A DNA stretch of 5,684 bases from NCBI GenBank assembly GCA_013042795.1, contig JABDPK010000077.1, forward strand, positions 1-5,684, written 5' to 3'. Positions 5,566 to 5,684 of this stretch are shown piece by piece. Positions within the stretch are counted from its first letter, which is position 1. The number at the start of each line of letters is the position of its first letter. The notes below the pieces were generated by a model. The model did no database searches and had not been told where the DNA came from. It was given only the letters and a program-made list of their open reading frames with translations. A program made the translations under genes and the position numbers. Source of the stretch: Saprospiraceae bacterium. Lineage in GTDB: Bacteria; Bacteroidota; Bacteroidia; Chitinophagales; Saprospiraceae.

Positions 5566-5684
5566 TTACCTGATTATCTCCTCAATACTACTCACTGCTG
5601 CTACATTAAATTGTCCCAATACATCGATGTCTCCGGTTGTTTCAATATTACCATTCGGATTTGCAAGAGGTTCTGCAAATATGC
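5566..5684 (-). CDS. 3' end of an unidentified gene (partial)
   Basis: A minus-strand frame enters from the window edge and runs 38 codons to TAA at 5568-5566. The last residues are GQFNVAAVSSIEEIIR, preceded by a Gly/Asn/Thr/Asp-rich piece (PNGNIETTGDIDV). The mix of hydrophobic and charged residues and the amphipathic end look like a real protein C-terminus. It is not a T9SS sorting domain, and I do not recognise the family. It converges on the SET gene with a 30-base gap. A 6-bp inverted repeat GTAAAA/TTTTAC (5551-5556 and 5564-5569) overlaps the stop and might serve as a weak shared terminator. Confidence 0.65.
   Translation of the reverse strand, partial: IFAEPLANPNGNIETTGDIDVLGQFNVAAVSSIEEIIR

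Overview
The window reads as a piece of a Bacteroidota chromosome, probably a Saprospiria- or Cytophagia-like environmental bacterium. Two secreted proteins end in type IX secretion (T9SS) type A sorting domains. The DNA is AT-rich, ribosome binding sites are not Shine-Dalgarno-like, the tRNA gene does not encode its CCA end, and a short bacterial SET protein is present. This placement is an inference from gene families, not from a marker-gene comparison.

Layout, left to right. Positions 1-137 hold an unresolved edge fragment. A GTG-started holA (DNA polymerase III delta subunit) lies on the minus strand at 138-1139. Its leader (1140-1299) carries two small inverted repeats. A tRNA-Ala(GGC) on the minus strand (1356-1429) has its own intrinsic terminator (1300-1339) and a GC-rich hairpin directly on its 5' side. 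A 362-base non-coding stretch (1430-1791) follows, with two further hairpins. One of these (1734-1757) is a likely terminator for the next gene, a stand-alone two-CBS-domain protein (1792-2220, minus). A 232-base gap with a candidate Bacteroidota promoter precedes the two-gene secreted module.

The secreted module (2453-4968, minus) is the most distinctive part. A 531-residue M43/pappalysin-like zinc metalloprotease is read first. A 307-residue protein of unknown function follows, with its start codon overlapping the protease stop (ATGA, 3373-3376). Both have an N-terminal signal peptide and a C-terminal T9SS sorting domain, so they are probably made together and exported to the cell surface or medium. 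The protease has Ser where the metzincin zinc motif usually has Gly, many cysteines, and a DxDxNG calcium-loop-like motif. The downstream partner is an orphan by eye.

On the plus strand, a compact SET-domain protein (5152-5535) is divergent from the protease operon. It converges on the 3' end of a further minus-strand gene that is cut by the window edge (5566-5684). Apart from the protease pair, the genes are ordinary housekeeping or small regulatory genes and show no sign of acting as one pathway. I see no CRISPR array, insertion sequence or phage gene.
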